A DNA stretch of 64,000 nucleotides. Source: Vittaforma corneae ATCC 50505 (Eukaryota > Microsporidia > Nosematidae). Below, piece by piece: positions 18,463 to 27,402 of the stretch. The notes beneath the pieces are model-generated. The model made no database searches. It was not told the DNA's origin and worked only from the letters and a program-made list of their open reading frames with translations. How positions within the stretch are numbered: the stretch's first letter is position 1; each line of letters starts with the position of its first letter. Location of the stretch: contig NW_006889836.1 in assembly GCF_000231115.1 (NCBI RefSeq), positions 152,568 through 216,567 on the forward strand, given 5' to 3'. The translations under genes and the position numbers were made by a program.

Positions 18463-20577
18463 TTACATCAGGAAAAACCCTGCCGTCAAGCCTATCGCCT
18501 TTCCAAGCTTGTCTCTTAGCTTTTCCCTTGAAGAATACTCGGGAAGGAGAAGCGTGTTGAAACATGTTTGCGAGCTTGGAAGCCTATCAGTATCACACCC
18601 ATTTTTCATAATGATCAAATTCAATGCAGTGGATCCACCAACTGGCAGCCGATCATTCCCTGTTATAAACTGTATCAGTCTTTTCTTCTTTCGTGAACAC
18701 ATTTCATAGAAAAACTCCCAAAAGTGCTCAATAATCTCATCCTTTGGCTCGTATCCATTATAAGTAGTGGTTTTTTTGATTAGCTCAAAATCAAGATCAT
18801 CTACCCCCATCAGAATCTTCTCCAATTCATGTGGCTGAAATTTTTTAACGTTTTCAAAATTAATAATAGAATAAAACCCATCTGAAAAGGCTTTAAACTC
18901 ATCTTCAATGATCCCCTCCATCAAAAATGACCAGTATAGCTGCGTAAACTCTTCTAAGTTCTTTTTATTCACCTTTATTCCACTGCCATCCTCTATCAAC
19001 TCGTAGTTTATTCTCCTTCCCAACACTTCAAAGTCGGCTGTAAAGTTTTGATCCAAGAACTGAAAATCTTCAGGAGAGCATCTTTGAAGATTCTTTAATG
19101 AGTTGTATATTTCGGGTTCGATCTCTTCTAAATCATCAAAATCAAGGGGAATATGGAGTAGCTTTTTGAACAGGAGAGAGGGAAACGGAACGTTCAAAAC
19201 AACATCGTTGTACAATGCAATGCCCACTATTTTGCCAATTGTATTTAATAGTTGTAGGTCGACGCCCTTTCTAAACCATATTCTGTTGTTTGTCTGTGTA
19301 AATAGGCTGGTATCATTCTCTATTTCGTGCCCTAACAGTAGAAAATATTCCTTTTTAATTCCTCCAGAGTCAACCCCTTCTTCGCCAAGGAATTTTACTT
19401 TTAATTGCTTTTTTATGTCGATGCCATCGACTTCTAATATAATCTTTAACGTGTCAATGTACAGTCTATCTCTTCTAATGTTAATAAAAAGGTATGGTTG
19501 GGTTATTCCTTGAAATAATGCTTTGAAAAAGGCATCTTGAAGGGATGCTTTCATATACTCTCCATTTTGAGTCTTCAATATCTCTGCCTTGATGTCAATT
19601 GGAATAGCGAATGTATGATCTAATGGCGATTTTAATTTAAGTTTGCAAAATTTTAGTTCATTTTTTAGGTTAATTGTCGAAAAAAACTTTTTTACAACAA
19701 AATTTGATTCCTCAACAATCAGAAACTTTTCATTTATCAGAAAAAGGCATTCAAAAATCTCAAAAAGACAAGTTATCCTGTTGTTTTCGCGAAAATCAAC
19801 AGGAAAAGTATAATCAATTAATGAATGGATTGACTGTATGCATTCTACAAGATCATTTTTTGAGAGATCGAAGCAAAATAAGCATTTTCCAGAATCACAG
19901 CGTTCATGTTCCTTAAGAAACGGTGTTATGAGCGATGTTAGAGTCTTCTCTTTAATGGTTAAGAAGACATTTGCTAGAATTCGGTAAAATGACACATCAA
20001 TGTCTCCATCCTTTGAAATTATATTGAATAACCGTATTATAATTAATGATAGGTTGAAGTCTGGATGGGTTTTGAATTTGTTGAGGAAAACATGAAGAAC
20101 ACCAGTCAAAAGATATGAATCAACAAAGTTAGGACTCTGGGAGATAATTGAACAAAATCTGTGGTTTAAGTCCTTGCATGGCCTAATCATATTTGATTCC
20201 TCCTTTGTTTCTCTTTTTGTGCTAGCTATAGATTCATTTTCACACGCACCTTCTTTATGTTTTACATTTTCATTTGGCGTTATTTGCTTGAATAGCGTAT
20301 CGTCCAAATTGAACGTCGAAGGAGACTTCATGGCTTTTTCCTTACTATAAAACAGTCCATTTATATAGAACAATGAGTCAATGATAAGGTTTTTATCAAG
20401 CTTTTTGTCGTTTGAATTCAACTTTTGAATTTTCCTGCAAGTCAAAGTATCACCATACTTTGAAAGTATCTTCGAAATCTTCTGAACAGTGGCGCTATCT
20501 GGGACTGTACGACAGAAGGCCTTGATACAGTTTGATGCATTGCACTTTTGCGTAAGCTGTTTGATGTACTTCGACAT
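18463..20577 (-). CDS. AZUL-HECT ubiquitin ligase (UBE3A-like)
   Basis: E3 ligase of 704 residues. Residues 12-22 carry the Cys-x4-Cys-x4-Cys spacing of the AZUL zinc finger, known mainly from UBE3A; a second Cys cluster (CDSGKCLFCF) lies mid-protein. The C-terminal ~350 residues form a HECT domain. It has KVKFLGEEGVDSGGIKKEYF in the N-lobe, FRKGVDLQLLNTIGKIVGIALYNDVVL, and the C-lobe with RLPSSQTCFNTLLLPEYSS, where Cys673 is the expected thioester cysteine. The start ATG at 20577 is preceded by AGCCCCTGAC. AZUL retention in such a reduced genome suggests docking to the proteasome (Rpn10), as in UBE3A; that is inference. Confidence 0.9.
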   Translation of the reverse strand: MSKYIKQLTQKCNASNCIKAFCRTVPDSATVQKISKILSKYGDTLTCRKIQKLNSNDKKLDKNLIIDSLFYINGLFYSKEKAMKSPSTFNLDDTLFKQITPNENVKHKEGACENESIASTKRETKEESNMIRPCKDLNHRFCSIISQSPNFVDSYLLTGVLHVFLNKFKTHPDFNLSLIIIRLFNIISKDGDIDVSFYRILANVFLTIKEKTLTSLITPFLKEHERCDSGKCLFCFDLSKNDLVECIQSIHSLIDYTFPVDFRENNRITCLFEIFECLFLINEKFLIVEESNFVVKKFFSTINLKNELKFCKLKLKSPLDHTFAIPIDIKAEILKTQNGEYMKASLQDAFFKALFQGITQPYLFINIRRDRLYIDTLKIILEVDGIDIKKQLKVKFLGEEGVDSGGIKKEYFLLLGHEIENDTSLFTQTNNRIWFRKGVDLQLLNTIGKIVGIALYNDVVLNVPFPSLLFKKLLHIPLDFDDLEEIEPEIYNSLKNLQRCSPEDFQFLDQNFTADFEVLGRRINYELIEDGSGIKVNKKNLEEFTQLYWSFLMEGIIEDEFKAFSDGFYSIINFENVKKFQPHELEKILMGVDDLDFELIKKTTTYNGYEPKDEIIEHFWEFFYEMCSRKKKRLIQFITGNDRLPVGGSTALNLIIMKNGCDTDRLPSSQTCFNTLLLPEYSSREKLRDKLGKAIGLTAGFFLM

Positions 20578-21276
20578 GTCAGGGGCTTGCTTGCTTTTCA
20601 GAATACTTTAATAAGGAGTCTCCCCTTAAACCTCCTGATAGGACTGTTCACTCTTGATGAGTGCAAAACTGTGTTAAATTTGTGATCAAAAAGAGATTGT
20701 ATTAGATCTGCCATATGTTTTCATATTTCAATTAGTTTGAAATCAAAACAAACAAAAATTTATCCTTACAAAAATACAAAGTGAGAAGAAAGCTTTTATG
20801 ATTTTTATGCAGGTAAAAATAACAAACACTAACTTATTGTATATCTATCTATTTTATGCCTGTAGGATATGCCAGTCTTTGTTTTAAACTTAATTTAGTT
20901 AAAGTGCAATTTTAAGGTTAAAATAAACTTTAAAATTATTGATATAAAACAATATTTAAGTATAGCACGTACCAAGACAAAAACATTAATAAATTGGGGC
21001 TTGAAATGTAAAAGTGCTCATATACGGTGAAGCTACTATTAGATACAGCATTTACAAAGCCCAAGAAGTTCATTTATAACAAATATATAAAATCTTATAC
21101 AGCACAGTTTTCTAAACTTGATTTTCCATTGCAATTACTTCTTCAGCTTGTACAATATTTATAAAACGTGCCAGATTGCCTCAGTCACTGCCTTTTCTTA
21201 TTAGTATCTCTTACATGTATCAGTGTTTTGGCCATTCTTTCTTTTAGAATTGTGTTTAGACTAGCCCTGCAAATAA
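20578..21276. other. Divergent intergenic region, 699 bp
   Basis: AT-rich spacer between divergent E3 ligase and RPT1 genes. Only very short frames are present. No tRNA-like motif or clear repeat was seen. The right end holds AGCCCTGC just upstream of the RPT1 ATG. Confidence 0.4.
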
Positions 21277-22521
21277 ATGCCCACAAATCAAAAAGCAGTG
21301 CTAAATGAAAATGATGTGGGAATGGTCATGAGCTATGGAAAGAACTATTATAATGATGAAATAAGGACCATAGAAACAGAGATTGATGCTCTCTTTGACC
21401 AGATAAATCTAAAACTAGGAACAAGGGAGGTAGAGACAGGTCTTGCTCCCCCATCACAGTGGAATCTAATTGCAGACAAGCAAAGAATGCAAACTGATCC
21501 CACTCTTCAAGTTGCAAGAGTTGTGGATATTATAGAGGGATACTCTGAGCCTAGATATATGATTAGCATTAGACAAATGGCCAAGTTTATCGTGGGAAAA
21601 TCCAAGAAATTAGAATCCAACGAAATCCAAAAAGGAATACGAGTCGGTGTAGATAGAATGAAGTATAACATTATTTTACCGCTACCAAAGAAGATTGATG
21701 CATCTGTAACGCTCATGCAGATTGAAGAGAAACCAGAAGTTTCCTATAATGATATTGGCGGATGCAAAGAGGAAATAGAGAAAATTAAAGAAGTTGTTGA
21801 GGAGCCATTACTTAATCCTGAAAAATTCATTAATCTGGGAATAGATCCTCCTAAAGGTGTACTCCTATATGGACCGCCGGGAACAGGTAAAACATTAGTT
21901 GCTAGAGCTGTAGCAAACAGGACCGAAGCATGTTTTATTAAAGTCATAGGTAGTGAGCTGGTACAGAAATATGTAGGAGAAGGTGCTAGAATGGTCAGAG
22001 AGATATTCTCTCTAGCCAAATCTAAGAAAGCTTGCATTATATTCTTTGATGAGGTTGATGCGTTCGGAGGTACCCGCTTTGGAGATGGTGAGGACAACGA
22101 GGTGCAAAGAACGATGCTTGAGCTTATTAATCAACTTGATGGATTTGATAACCGTGGAAACGTTAAGGTTCTCATGGCTACAAATAGGCCAGATACTTTG
22201 GATCCGGCATTATTAAGGCCAGGCAGGTTGGACAGAAAAATAGAATTTGGGCTTCCAGATTTGGAGGGTAGAATAAAGATTCTGGAGATTAATGCGAGAA
22301 CAATGAGCATTGAGAAGAATATTCGATTCGATTTGATTTCAAGGCTGTGTAGTGGAGCAACAGGAGCGGAGCTGAGATCTGTCTGCATTGAGGCAGGTAT
22401 GTTTGCGATCAGGGACAGAAGAAAGATAGCAACGGAAAATGACTTTTTCAAGGCAGTTGATAAAGTCATTAAAGAGGGAGCAAAGTTTTCATCTACGCCG
22501 AGATATCTTACTTATAATTAA
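21277..22521 (+). CDS. RPT1: 26S proteasome regulatory ATPase Rpt1
   Basis: AAA ATPase of the 19S base that unfolds substrates for the 20S core. Subunit identity is given by the N-terminal YNDEI--IE--I--L segment, [41 protein letters not shown] (Walker A near residue 199), [12 protein letters not shown] (Walker B), [14 protein letters not shown], and the C-terminal [11 protein letters not shown], which corresponds to the Rpt1 ending. 414 residues. A CCC run lies 11 nt before the ATG. One of three proteasome subunits in the window. Confidence 0.96.
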   Translation: MPTNQKAVLNENDVGMVMSYGKNYYNDEIRTIETEIDALFDQINLKLGTREVETGLAPPSQWNLIADKQRMQTDPTLQVARVVDIIEGYSEPRYMISIRQMAKFIVGKSKKLESNEIQKGIRVGVDRMKYNIILPLPKKIDASVTLMQIEEKPEVSYNDIGGCKEEIEKIKEVVEEPLLNPEKFINLGIDPPKGVLLYGPPGTGKTLVARAVANRTEACFIKVIGSELVQKYVGEGARMVREIFSLAKSKKACIIFFDEVDAFGGTRFGDGEDNEVQRTMLELINQLDGFDNRGNVKVLMATNRPDTLDPALLRPGRLDRKIEFGLPDLEGRIKILEINARTMSIEKNIRFDLISRLCSGATGAELRSVCIEAGMFAIRDRRKIATENDFFKAVDKVIKEGAKFSSTPRYLTYN

Positions 22522-22616
22522 ATAAAACTTTTCAACGAACCATCTTCACCCTCTCCGGTTTAGCTTTTTATGCTGTAGTTTCTTTGGCTGTCTCTTTGTA
22601 AACCCTAGGAAGAAGT

Positions 22617-22874
22617 ATGGCGAATTCAAGAGTGAATAAAGAAATAAATAAAGTCTTTGCAGAAATTCAAGAATACGTCGAAGAGAACAGAAACCCAAGA
22701 GAAAGAAACAACTTCAAAAAAAGACAGTTGCAATTCCTCAAGGCTGAAGTGCACAAACCATTTATTCCTTTTAGAAGATGCATGCTTATTGAAAAGAGGA
22801 AAAAAATAAGAAGACAGAGAAGTGTGCAAAGAAAAGAAGAGGTTGGTGCAAATAAAATAAGAAGTAAGAAGTAA
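22617..22874 (+). CDS. Small basic protein, unrecognised
   Basis: An 85-residue, highly basic, predicted helical protein (NPRERNNFKKRQLQFL, then KRKKIRRQRSVQRKEE). It follows RPT1 by 95 bp on the same strand. AACCCTAGGAAGAAGT precedes the ATG, fitting the local start signal and supporting a real gene. Composition suggests an RNA- or ribosome-associated protein, but no family is recognised. Confidence 0.6.
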   Translation: MANSRVNKEINKVFAEIQEYVEENRNPRERNNFKKRQLQFLKAEVHKPFIPFRRCMLIEKRKKIRRQRSVQRKEEVGANKIRSKK

Positions 22875-23319
22875 GAGACTGAAATGTGTATTGTATTGAA
22901 TGTTACATGATATAAAGGACTAAATTTATACTGCTGAGACTGTCTATGTTTACTTGTTTTAACAAACTCATTCACAGCCATTTTGTATTTTTATTTTGTA
23001 GGTGTGAAGTGCGTCAACGAATATGCGTCATGGAATAATCCTGTGAGAATGTTTGCAAAACAGTAGGTGTTCCGACCACTGGTATTTTTAATTCTCAAAG
23101 CCTTCGACTGTTAATTGATCTTTGCACTATCCTTAACAAAGTTTTTATGATAGCTCATTTAATGCTTTCGCTTAAAATCTGGAAATCAGTGTTTCCAATT
23201 AAAAATGATACTGCATGCAATTGGCTGAGCCGTTATGTTTATTTTCTATTCATCTCTGCTATTTTTGCTTTGTTTCTCCTTCAATTCTCTTAAATGTGTG
23301 AAAATTTTTCTTCCCTAAA
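22875..23319. other. Intergenic region, 445 bp
   Basis: AT-rich spacer with no supported gene. Near its end AAATTTTTCTTCCCTAAA leads into an ATG at 23320, a textbook start context that does not open into the main downstream frame (see next entry). Confidence 0.4.
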
Positions 23320-23387
23320 ATGGATAACTCTATTCTGCATACAATACCGTTTTTACAGGAAGCCAAGATCGTAGCAACAAATACTAT

Positions 23388-24086
23388 ATGATCAATGAGG
23401 TGTCAAAAGTACATAACGACAATGTCTGTGTGCCTGGTGATGTCTTTGGATATGCCCAGGAAAGTTTGTCCACAACTTACAAAACAACGGACGAGTTTCA
23501 AAGCACCTTCAATGAATCTGGTACAAAGTATATGGACAAAGTAGCAAAAGGCTGTTCACAAGCTAAAGCATGTTTCGAAAATCCTAAAGAATGCTTGGAG
23601 AGCATCCTAGATGCTAACAAAGATAAGTTTTCCTATTTGTCCGATCTTGTCAAAATACCTTTAACGTGGTCATGGCCAGAATTACTCTTCAGTAGCTTTA
23701 TTGCTGGGATTTTAATCTTGTCGTTATATTATTTGCTCAAGTTTGTAATATCTCACAAATTACTAAAAAGAAGTACTCTGCTTTACTTACTTACAGGCTT
23801 TGCATTCATCCTGCTTACTATTTGCTTACTGCCAGATGCGCCTGAGCAAATCAGCACTCTCTTTAATTCTTTCTCTGAGTGGGTGAAAAGTACTTCTGAG
23901 GAGCTAAAATTAAGTGAGAAGATCAATGTATTTTTCCAAGAAGTTTCTAATTTCTTGGAGGTATCATGGAATGCCATTCGTGATTGTTCGTTATACATTT
24001 ATGAAAGCCTGGGCAATTCAATATATTACATTTTGGCATATTTCTCACTAATGCTGAGAAAGCTAAGCTCTGAAAAAACTCAATAA
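23388..24086 (+). CDS. Two-pass membrane protein, unrecognised; true start may be 23320
   Basis: A 232-residue protein. The N-terminal ~95 residues are Cys-containing (VCVPG, GCSQAKACFENPKECLE). Two strong hydrophobic segments follow around residues 103-122 and 129-148, then a helical tail with another hydrophobic patch. There is no C-run before ATG 23388. An ATG at 23320 with TTCCCTAAA directly upstream starts a 23-codon frame ending at 23391, which overlaps this one in another frame. The main frame is open back to about 23328, so a single missing base would join them. No family is recognised. Confidence 0.6.
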   Translation: MINEVSKVHNDNVCVPGDVFGYAQESLSTTYKTTDEFQSTFNESGTKYMDKVAKGCSQAKACFENPKECLESILDANKDKFSYLSDLVKIPLTWSWPELLFSSFIAGILILSLYYLLKFVISHKLLKRSTLLYLLTGFAFILLTICLLPDAPEQISTLFNSFSEWVKSTSEELKLSEKINVFFQEVSNFLEVSWNAIRDCSLYIYESLGNSIYYILAYFSLMLRKLSSEKTQ

Positions 24087-24143
24087 AAGCTTTTGGATCA
24101 GATTTAATTTTATTAACGGTTATTAATAGTTTATATAAGGTTA

Positions 24144-24899
24144 TTATTGTGTAATAAAAGACAGTGCATACCCCAAGACAGACAGTTTCACGGAGTTCCT
24201 ACCTAACTGATCGATAATCTTGATCTTAAAATAGTCGCCAATATATGAGTCCTCGTCATTGTTCTTTGCTGTTTCTTTATATCCAACCTTAAACGCATCG
24301 TGCTCATTGAACACAAAAGAATCATTTTTCTCAATCAAAATACAACGGTAGAATAGCTTTATTTCATAGCTTTTTCCGTCTACTTTGAGAATGATCGAGT
24401 TTTTCATTTCAAAATACTCTTCAAAGAACTTGAAAATTAGCTGTTCTACTGAAAACTCACAGGTGAGTTCGTTGTAAAACATTTTGGTTCTTGCTTTGCA
24501 ACATTCAGGAAGTACCTTTTCACCCGCAATCAAATAGAAGTTTGAAACCAAAATTCCGTTCTTTCTAGGCTTTATTTTGAGATCAAGCATTCCTTTAAAT
24601 TCACTGTTGTGGCAAGACCAGCAATCAATCAGCTCCTCCCACCCCTCTTGTGGCAATCTATGAACGGTTGTAAATGTGAAATTTACGTCGTGTCTGCACT
24701 TTAAATTGCTGATTTTCAATAAATCTATTGAACTCTCTATTCTCTCGTACTCCTCAACGTCAAATGACCATATATCAGCTGATCCTGTTCTTTCGTACTT
24801 TTCATTTTGGAATTTTAGTCTCTTCACACTCTTTAACAGTTCAAAAGACTCTTTTCCGTATGCGAATCCTCTTTTTGAACTTTGTTCTATTTCAATCAT
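24144..24899 (-). CDS. HECT_2/Ipa1-type (UBE3D-like) protein
   Basis: A 251-residue protein from the first ATG (24899). The best sign is WEELIDCWSCHNSEF, the Cys/Trp/His motif typical of the HECT_2 family (yeast Ipa1, human UBE3D), placed after a strand-rich N-terminal half. Further conserved-looking pieces are KNGILVSNFYLIAG, CCKARTKMFYN and the C-terminal IKIIDQLGRNSVKLSVLGYAL. In yeast Ipa1 supports mRNA 3'-end processing; E3 activity in this family is debated. Assignment is moderate and depends on the CWSCH motif. Ends 57 bp from the convergent gene at 23388-24086. Confidence 0.6.
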   Translation of the reverse strand: MIEIEQSSKRGFAYGKESFELLKSVKRLKFQNEKYERTGSADIWSFDVEEYERIESSIDLLKISNLKCRHDVNFTFTTVHRLPQEGWEELIDCWSCHNSEFKGMLDLKIKPRKNGILVSNFYLIAGEKVLPECCKARTKMFYNELTCEFSVEQLIFKFFEEYFEMKNSIILKVDGKSYEIKLFYRCILIEKNDSFVFNEHDAFKVGYKETAKNNDEDSYIGDYFKIKIIDQLGRNSVKLSVLGYALSFITQ

Positions 24900-25123
24900 G
24901 TCTTTTATCGGCAAGGATGTTTGATGGAATAGTGCTTTCGGCAAAATGCACAATAAACAGTCTGCACTTCAAAATAGCTAAGTATAAAATATACTTGTTA
25001 AAACTAAGCATTTTGAAAAGTAAGGTGTGTTTAGTTAATAACTGAGCCTATTACAGGGATTTTTAACAAGTGTATTTTAAAGTTAATTAGATATAATATG
25101 ACATATCATTTATAAAGGTAAAT

Positions 25124-25591
25124 TTAATCTAATATCGTTAACATTTTCCTTGATGTTTCAAAAGTGGAATATAGGAAATCATCTATCCTTGGTTCTATTA
25201 TAAACCAGTAGTTGGTCACCTTTCGTTCATCTATCACATTAGCATCATACATTTCAGTACTTGAATTATAATCTCCTATTACAAGAACGTGAGATCCCCG
25301 CGTGCCAACCTTAAACATCGTTCCATACTGAATCAACTCAAAATTTGCATTATTCGGTCGGCCACTGGCACAAAGTTTAACTTTTGAGGAGTTTGGAGAT
25401 GCACACACTCTTTTATCATTTCTCATTAAGGCACCGTCCTTAAACTCTATCTTTTGTTCTGGGGAGGTTGGGTCGTATTCTGTAAATCCAACATTGTCGT
25501 CTGTTATAGTCAAGGCTAAGCCTGTGGGCCTGTTTTCTCTAATAGTGTATACCTCCGACTTTACAATAGTAAAGAGTAGCATCAAGTTCAT
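25124..25591 (-). CDS. Small secreted ricin-B-lectin-like protein
   Basis: A 155-residue protein. The start at ATG 25591 gives MNLMLLFTIVKS, a short signal peptide. The mature part is strand-rich with RVCASPNSSKVKLCASG followed by NFELIQ, i.e. the Cys-Cys-F-x-L beta-trefoil-like repeat shared with its neighbours. A VLVIGDYNSS strand and a second NYWFIIE strand follow. It is likely exported and host- or wall-facing, as known for microsporidian ricin-B-like families. Carbohydrate binding is not demonstrated. Confidence 0.6.
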   Translation of the reverse strand: MNLMLLFTIVKSEVYTIRENRPTGLALTITDDNVGFTEYDPTSPEQKIEFKDGALMRNDKRVCASPNSSKVKLCASGRPNNANFELIQYGTMFKVGTRGSHVLVIGDYNSSTEMYDANVIDERKVTNYWFIIEPRIDDFLYSTFETSRKMLTILD

Positions 25592-25717
25592 CTGAGTCTT
25601 AACGGTCAAATGTTTAAATTTGTATTATGAAACAATGACAGGTGAAGTTAATGAACGTTTACAGTTAGTTATCACACTTTCATCCAATAAGCTTTAGTTT
25701 GTTTAAAAATTAAATTA

Positions 25718-26032
25718 TCACTTTTTGTAATTCAAAAGTCCACTTCCATACGTTTTGTTGTGATAGTATTTTTCACTAATCTCTGCTGGTAGATTTTGCA
25801 TATACTTGTAAACGCTCAAATCATAGAATCTTAGAGATGTTCTTGGGTCAGTATACAAAGCTGGCAGTCCTGTAAAGTCACAAAGCTTTCTTCCTGGCTT
25901 TACAGAAAATCTAGGAAGACTTAAGTATGGATGGAAAGATGCAGCTAAACTTTTGTACATTTGTTTCATGGACTTGTATTTGATTTGAGAGGTTAAACGC
26001 GTGGAAAGCTTGTATTTTGAGAGTCCAGCCAT
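25718..26032 (-). CDS. IES6: INO80 subunit Ies6 (YL1_C domain)
   Basis: A 104-residue protein whose C-terminal half is the YL1_C domain: RKLCDFTGLPALYTDPRTSL, RFYDLSVYKYMQNLP and a final YYHNKTYG. This matches Ies6/INO80C better than the much longer Vps72/YL1. Ies6 pairs with Arp5 to couple INO80 to nucleosomes; Arp5 is present at 51449. The minus-strand start at 26032 is preceded by ATCCCCAATCCTTTTT. Confidence 0.83.
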   Translation of the reverse strand: MAGLSKYKLSTRLTSQIKYKSMKQMYKSLAASFHPYLSLPRFSVKPGRKLCDFTGLPALYTDPRTSLRFYDLSVYKYMQNLPAEISEKYYHNKTYGSGLLNYKK

Positions 26033-26683
26033 AAAAAGGATTGGGGATAAAAATATGCAAGAATAAATGGACTAGCAAGGTTTTAATGCAATAATCAAGT
26101 AGATGTACGTTGAACACAGACATATCGCAGATGTCAGAATTACTTGTCAGATTAATACTGATAGCTTGCGACTCGAGCACCAATACTGAGTAAGTGTCTT
26201 TAGCTATTTAATGTAGGTGTAGTATTTCCATAAACTAGTATTCTTACCAGTGCTATGAAGTAGTAGCATTAAATATTTGTACGGATTTTACAAAAGAATC
26301 TGCAATGCTTTGTAATTAGAATTTTATCAATTATACAAGAAAGTAAAAACGCCCTGTTTAATATTTTAATAACTCGATTCGAGAGCATAAAATATACCCT
26401 ACTTCAAAGCTCCACGCTTTCATACAAACACAAAAACAGACTGCAAATGGTTTTTATACTGGGTGAAATCAAGCAATTGTAAATGTTTAAAGAGTTTTCT
26501 TTTCTAAAAACTTTAATACAATATAATATTAAATGCTCCAGCAAATGCAATTCAATTCAACAGTTCATAAGCTGTATTTAAATATTAAAGCATCTATTAA
26601 GTACATATTTACAACTTATTTAAGCATTTTTAAGCACCATCATATCAAAAAGACAGCTGTCAATTAAAGTATAATTTAATGCT
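26033..26683. other. Intergenic region, 651 bp
   Basis: Very AT-rich spacer between IES6 and the lectin-like gene, both on the minus strand. No supported gene, RNA or clear repeat. The right part lies downstream of the lectin-like stop. Confidence 0.4.
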
Positions 26684-27232
26684 TTAAAAATTGAACATAG
26701 ATCTTTTAGGAATAAACCTATCATAAATCCTATTTAAGATTCCTGTATTTTCAGCTACTGTTCTCTCATTTGTTCCATTTATGTATTCGTCCATATTAAC
26801 TACTCTGAACTTGACAGCATTTCCAAAGCACGGCCCAACTTCAATATCTCTTTCATTACGATCAAATGGGCCGTAGACAGCACATCTCTGACCACTCCAA
26901 TCCCTAAGCTCAAATATTTTAGACCCGTTTGGCACCGGCCTCAGTTTCCATTCAGAAAAAATATCAGCATATTTACATAGCCTTAAATCTCTCCCACCTA
27001 TTCCATCATTACAAACATTTTTATCTCTGTGCTTTAATATTTCATTCCCACTCTGAAAGACTGTAGCTTCTTTTTGAGTCCTAGCGTCCTGCTCATTAAT
27101 AAAGAAAAGAATGTTGTCTCTGACAGCAAGTATAAAATTTGGATTATGAGCATCATAGAGCTCAAATTCATGGGAAAGTGCTGTGGCACGGACAATGCCA
27201 TTCACTAATAAAAAAATCAACACTAGAAACAT
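26684..27232 (-). CDS. Secreted ricin-B-lectin-like protein
   Basis: A 182-residue protein with a strong signal peptide (MFLVLIFLLVNGIVRATA). The mature region begins HEFELYDAHNPNFILAV, then NVCNDGIGGRDLRLC with SEWKLRP, and a second repeat RCAVYGPFD with GPCFGNAVKFRVV. These two Cys pairs, each followed by an aromatic-x-hydrophobic strand, are the pattern of ricin-B (beta-trefoil) domains and are the clearest of the four copies in this window. A basic tail (RFIPKRSMFNF) closes it. Probably a secreted effector or wall protein; the target is unknown. Confidence 0.68.
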   Translation of the reverse strand: MFLVLIFLLVNGIVRATALSHEFELYDAHNPNFILAVRDNILFFINEQDARTQKEATVFQSGNEILKHRDKNVCNDGIGGRDLRLCKYADIFSEWKLRPVPNGSKIFELRDWSGQRCAVYGPFDRNERDIEVGPCFGNAVKFRVVNMDEYINGTNERTVAENTGILNRIYDRFIPKRSMFNF

Positions 27233-27402
27233 AATATCATCGCTGTGCTACTGTATATATGCTACTTGAAACAAAATATCTTGTCATATAAATCAATGTT
27301 TTACTGTTTAACAACTGTCAAAGTAGAATTGTGAGTTTATTTCATATTTAACTTTAATTTAATAAGCTTAACTTTAATATGGCGTAAAATGACAACGAGC
27401 TA

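Noticed and set aside
18371..18565. 64-codon minus-strand frame overlapping the end of the HECT gene
   Set aside because: Other-frame shadow of the catalytic C-lobe codons; the HECT frame itself is complete.
21744..22469. Two long minus-strand frames inside RPT1
   Set aside because: Shadows of the conserved AAA domain; no motif or start context.
22991..23350. Possible spliceosomal intron 3' end (TTTTTACAG) before the membrane protein at 23388
   Set aside because: No microsporidian 5' splice site (GTAAGT-type) or branch motif upstream; a frame change explains the overlap better.
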